From NCBI GenBank assembly GCA_020342235.1, contig CP073214.1, positions 1,550,001 through 1,614,000 of the forward strand: a DNA stretch of 64,000 nt, written 5' to 3'. The notes below the pieces were generated by a model. It had not been told where the DNA came from, did no database searches, and worked only from the letters and a program-made list of their open reading frames with translations. Every line of letters starts with the position of its first letter. The stretch's first letter is position 1. The translations under genes were made by a program, and so were the position numbers. The DNA is from Saccharomycopsis phalli. Taxonomy: Eukaryota > Ascomycota > Saccharomycetes > Ascoideales > Saccharomycopsidaceae. Positions 61,577 through 64,000 of this stretch are shown one piece after another.

Positions 61577-63316
61577 ATGAATCAAGTGGTACCAGGAAGC
61601 ATAAAAGCGCTATTTACTGGCACAAAACCAGCCAAGTTGGCGCTCCAGATTACAAACCTCAAGGAGATTAGCAATGACACGGGAAAACGGTTTCGGTTCA
61701 TTTTAAATGACGGCGAATACTCGTGCCATTGTGTTTGCCGTCCAGATGACACTGCTGGATTAGAGGCACTAGGCGTCCAGAAGTCCTCGATTATCGAGCT
61801 TGTGCAATACAGCACCGAGGTGATGGGCGGCCGGGAAAAGCAAAAGCATATTGTGGTCTTGACCGAAGCCAAGATGTTGCAAGTGACTGCCAATCGCGTT
61901 GGGAGTGGCAAGTCGGTGTCGATTGACGACTATTTAAGAGACAAGCCAAAGGCGGAGGAGCTGGCTGCGCCGGAGAAGAGCGTTGCGCCAAAGAGCGTTG
62001 CGCCACAAAAGAGTTCCGCGCACCTGAACCGGCCCCAGATTTTTGCCATTGACCAGCTCTCGCCGTACCAAAACACGTGGACCATCAAGGCGCGAGTGTC
62101 GTACAAATCGCCGATGCGGACCTGGTCGAACCAAAAGGGTGAGGGCAAGCTTTTTTCCGTGAACTTTCTAGACGAGACCAGCGAGATCAAGGCGACGGCG
62201 TTCAATGACAATGCCGACAAGTGGTTTGACACTTTGCAAGAGGGCAAGGTGTTTTACGTTACAAAGGCGCGGATCAACCCGGCACGGAGCCAGTTTGCCA
62301 CGTTGAGCCATCCATATGAGATTTCGTTGGACCGAGATACCGAGATTAGCGAGTGCGATGACGCGTCGGACGTGCCAAAGTTGCAGTACAAGTTGGTTTC
62401 CTTGGGCGAGGTGCAGAATTTGCAGGTGAATGCTGTCATCGACGTCGTTGGGATCCTCAAGGAGATCGAGCCGTCGTTCCAAATCACCTCCAAGACCACG
62501 GGCAAGCCGTATGACCGCCGTAACGTGGTGTTGGTGGACAGCTCGAAGTTCTCGGTGAGCCTTGGGTTGTGGAACAAAATGGCAGTGGACTTCAACTATC
62601 CCCAGGGGTCGGTGATTGCCGTCAAGGGAGCCAGGGTCCAGGAGTTTGGCGGCAGCCGCACGTTGTCGTTGACACAGTCGGGAACCATGTCGCTCAACCC
62701 AGACATTCCCGAGGCGTTCCAGCTCAAGGGCTGGTACGACAGCACCGGGTCCAAGGAGACGTATCAATCGTTGAACGTCGAGCGGGCTTCTCTGGGGATC
62801 ACCAGCGATCGAACCACGTTGGCGCATTTGCAGGGCTTGAGTGACGACAAGCCGAGCTACCACAACGTGAAAGCCACCATCAACTTCCTCAAGAGCGAGA
62901 CCTTCAGCTATCCTGCCTGCAACACCGAGGGATGCAACAAGAAGGTGCTTGAGCAGCCGGACGGCACCTGGCGCTGTGAAAAGTGCGACGTGAACCACGC
63001 AGAGCCAAACCACCGTTACATTCTTACGTGTTCGTTGGTGGACCATACGGGCCAGGTGTGGGCGACTTTGTTTGACGACAGTGCTCGTACGCTAGTGGGG
63101 ATGTCTGCCGGAGAGCTTCTTGCCTTGAAGGACACGCCTGGGTTTCTCCGGCACATGGAGAAGATTCTGATGAACGAGTACTCGTTCCGAGTATCGGTGA
63201 GACAGGAGAACTACAACGGGGTGACGCGTCTGAGGGTCCAGGTGCAGCAGTTGGCTCGCTTGGACTATGATGCGGAGTGCAATCTGTTGGTGAGTTCGTT
63301 GGAGAAGATTCTCTAG
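61577..63316 (+). CDS. RFA1: Replication protein A large subunit
   Basis: 579 residues from the ATG at 61577 (MNQVVPGSIKALFTG...). The frame is open 36 codons further upstream without an ATG. RPA binds single-stranded DNA in replication, repair and recombination. Domains in order: N-terminal OB fold DBD-F (about 1-105); linker; DBD-A starting RPQIFAIDQLSPYQNTWTIKARV; DBD-B; and the zinc-bearing DBD-C with C448-x4-C453-x13-C467-x2-C470 in the YPAC...CNKKVLEQPDGTWRCEKC block. Length is slightly below S. cerevisiae Rfa1 (621), mainly because the N-terminal domain and linker are shorter. An MCB box sits just upstream. Confidence 0.96.
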   Translation: MNQVVPGSIKALFTGTKPAKLALQITNLKEISNDTGKRFRFILNDGEYSCHCVCRPDDTAGLEALGVQKSSIIELVQYSTEVMGGREKQKHIVVLTEAKMLQVTANRVGSGKSVSIDDYLRDKPKAEELAAPEKSVAPKSVAPQKSSAHLNRPQIFAIDQLSPYQNTWTIKARVSYKSPMRTWSNQKGEGKLFSVNFLDETSEIKATAFNDNADKWFDTLQEGKVFYVTKARINPARSQFATLSHPYEISLDRDTEISECDDASDVPKLQYKLVSLGEVQNLQVNAVIDVVGILKEIEPSFQITSKTTGKPYDRRNVVLVDSSKFSVSLGLWNKMAVDFNYPQGSVIAVKGARVQEFGGSRTLSLTQSGTMSLNPDIPEAFQLKGWYDSTGSKETYQSLNVERASLGITSDRTTLAHLQGLSDDKPSYHNVKATINFLKSETFSYPACNTEGCNKKVLEQPDGTWRCEKCDVNHAEPNHRYILTCSLVDHTGQVWATLFDDSARTLVGMSAGELLALKDTPGFLRHMEKILMNEYSFRVSVRQENYNGVTRLRVQVQQLARLDYDAECNLLVSSLEKIL

Positions 63317-63675
63317 TTGGTGGGGGTCATTGGGTATTTAGTGTATGAACTTTTCTTGATTTTGTAGGGAGTGGGGGATTGAGAAGAATGGTTATTTAAG
63401 GGTTTGAGTGTGTAGTTGATTGGAGATGTGGACTTGTCACGTATTTCCCAACATTAATGTCTAGATCTTTGTCAAGACTGGTAAAGATTGTCAAGCAAAG
63501 ACTGGTGAAGATGTTGTAACCATCAAATGTTCTGACATTATAGACAGTATTAGTATTACTCACTTGTGCATCAGGGACAATGGACTTGCTATGATGATAC
63601 AAGGAGTGAATATTCACTGTTACAGCAACAAGAGCTTCATAGTCATCAACTTCACCTATATGCAAAACTCTGAAA
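63317..63675 (+). mobile_element. 3' flank of RFA1 and probable LTR of a copia-type element, left end unknown
   Basis: The sequence immediately before the primer-binding-like site at 63676 should be an LTR. I cannot define its left end; a start somewhere between about 63410 and 63515 is plausible. It is not of the TGTAATA family. A CAAGACTGGTAAAGATTGT / CAAAGACTGGTGAAGATGTT direct repeat lies at 63471-63517. Confidence 0.35.
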
Positions 63676-64000
63676 TGGTGCGCGAACAAGGAATCGAACC
63701 TCCCAGTTTGCAATTGTTGACATTTAGCAATCATCTTCAACCAAACGTGAAACTTGCCTTCAAAATGGAAGAACTCAGTCTAATCCGGTTAAACAAGCTT
63801 CCTCCACAGACAGAACACTTTAATTTTTTAGACTGGCAGACAGAGTTTGAGAGTGTCCTCGAGGAATTAGAACTCAAGGATATTATCGAATCTGATGATC
63901 CTAAGGTGTACCAAAAGCAAACATCAACTAGAAAGAATTTAATTTCAGCGGTATTAGAACAAAGCTTTGACGCAGCAAGAGTCAGAGAAATGCTCAGATA
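63676..64000 (+). mobile_element. start of a copia-type LTR retrotransposon: tRNA-complementary site and gag
   Basis: TGGTGCGCGAACAAGGAATC at 63676, and the bases after it, read in reverse as a tRNA 3' half with a T loop (GGTTCGATTCC) ending in CCA, as a primer-binding site should. At 63765 an ORF begins (MEELSLIRLNKLPPQTEHFN...) and stays open to the window edge (78 codons). It has the copia gag N-terminal look (FxxWxxxFExxLEELEL ... RKNLISAVLEQSF). The part seen looks whole, so this may be a younger element than the other fossils. The rest lies outside the window. Confidence 0.65.

Overview
This window is nuclear DNA of a budding yeast (Saccharomycotina). Genes are compact, mostly intron-free, and lie on both strands. 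Recognisable yeast genes include ZWF1, BIO2, GAS, PMT, TWF1, VPS68, RPL25, MCK1, TIF5, BLH1 and RFA1. Three genes carry one 5'-proximal intron each: VPS68, the mitochondrial ribosomal protein uS11m, and RPL25. In all three the branch site (TACTAAC or TCTAAC) sits only a few bases before the acceptor AG, as known from Yarrowia lipolytica, so a lineage near Yarrowia or the Dipodascales is plausible. I cannot name the species or settle the genetic code.

Layout. 1-13 kb: DPH3, ZWF1, BIO2, a GH72 GPI-anchored glucanosyltransferase and a degenerate MPN-domain protein, followed by repeat-rich DNA with solo LTRs. 13-25 kb: DAD1 and BNI4 as a divergent pair, a large Ser/Arg-rich repeat protein, a LINE nested inside an LTR, and a PMT2-family protein O-mannosyltransferase. 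25-33 kb: a MATE transporter, a split tRNA-Pro(UGG) gene, more LTRs, a gag-like ORF of a copia-type fossil and a ~100-bp satellite. 33-41 kb: TWF1, VPS68/uS11m (divergent), RPL25, and a RING protein/NT-C2 protein divergent pair. 41-51 kb: MCK1 and a SIM-plus-RING (Slx5-like) protein within long minisatellite-rich gaps with LINE 3' ends. 51-64 kb: TIF5, a small mitochondrial-type protein, a coiled-coil protein, BLH1, an RPN14/PAAF1-like WD40 protein, RFA1, and the start of a copia-type element running off the window.

There are no operons. Several genes share short divergent promoters. A CACGTG box lies about 40 bp upstream of the start codon in many unrelated genes, which helps choose starts. 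Cell-wall and bud-neck functions recur (GAS, PMT, BNI4), as do proteostasis functions (RPN14-like, Slx5-like, BLH1). Nearly every intergenic gap holds a short tandem repeat array or a transposon relic. Three LINE copies still show target-site duplications, and the freshest are near-identical, so LINE activity looks fairly recent.
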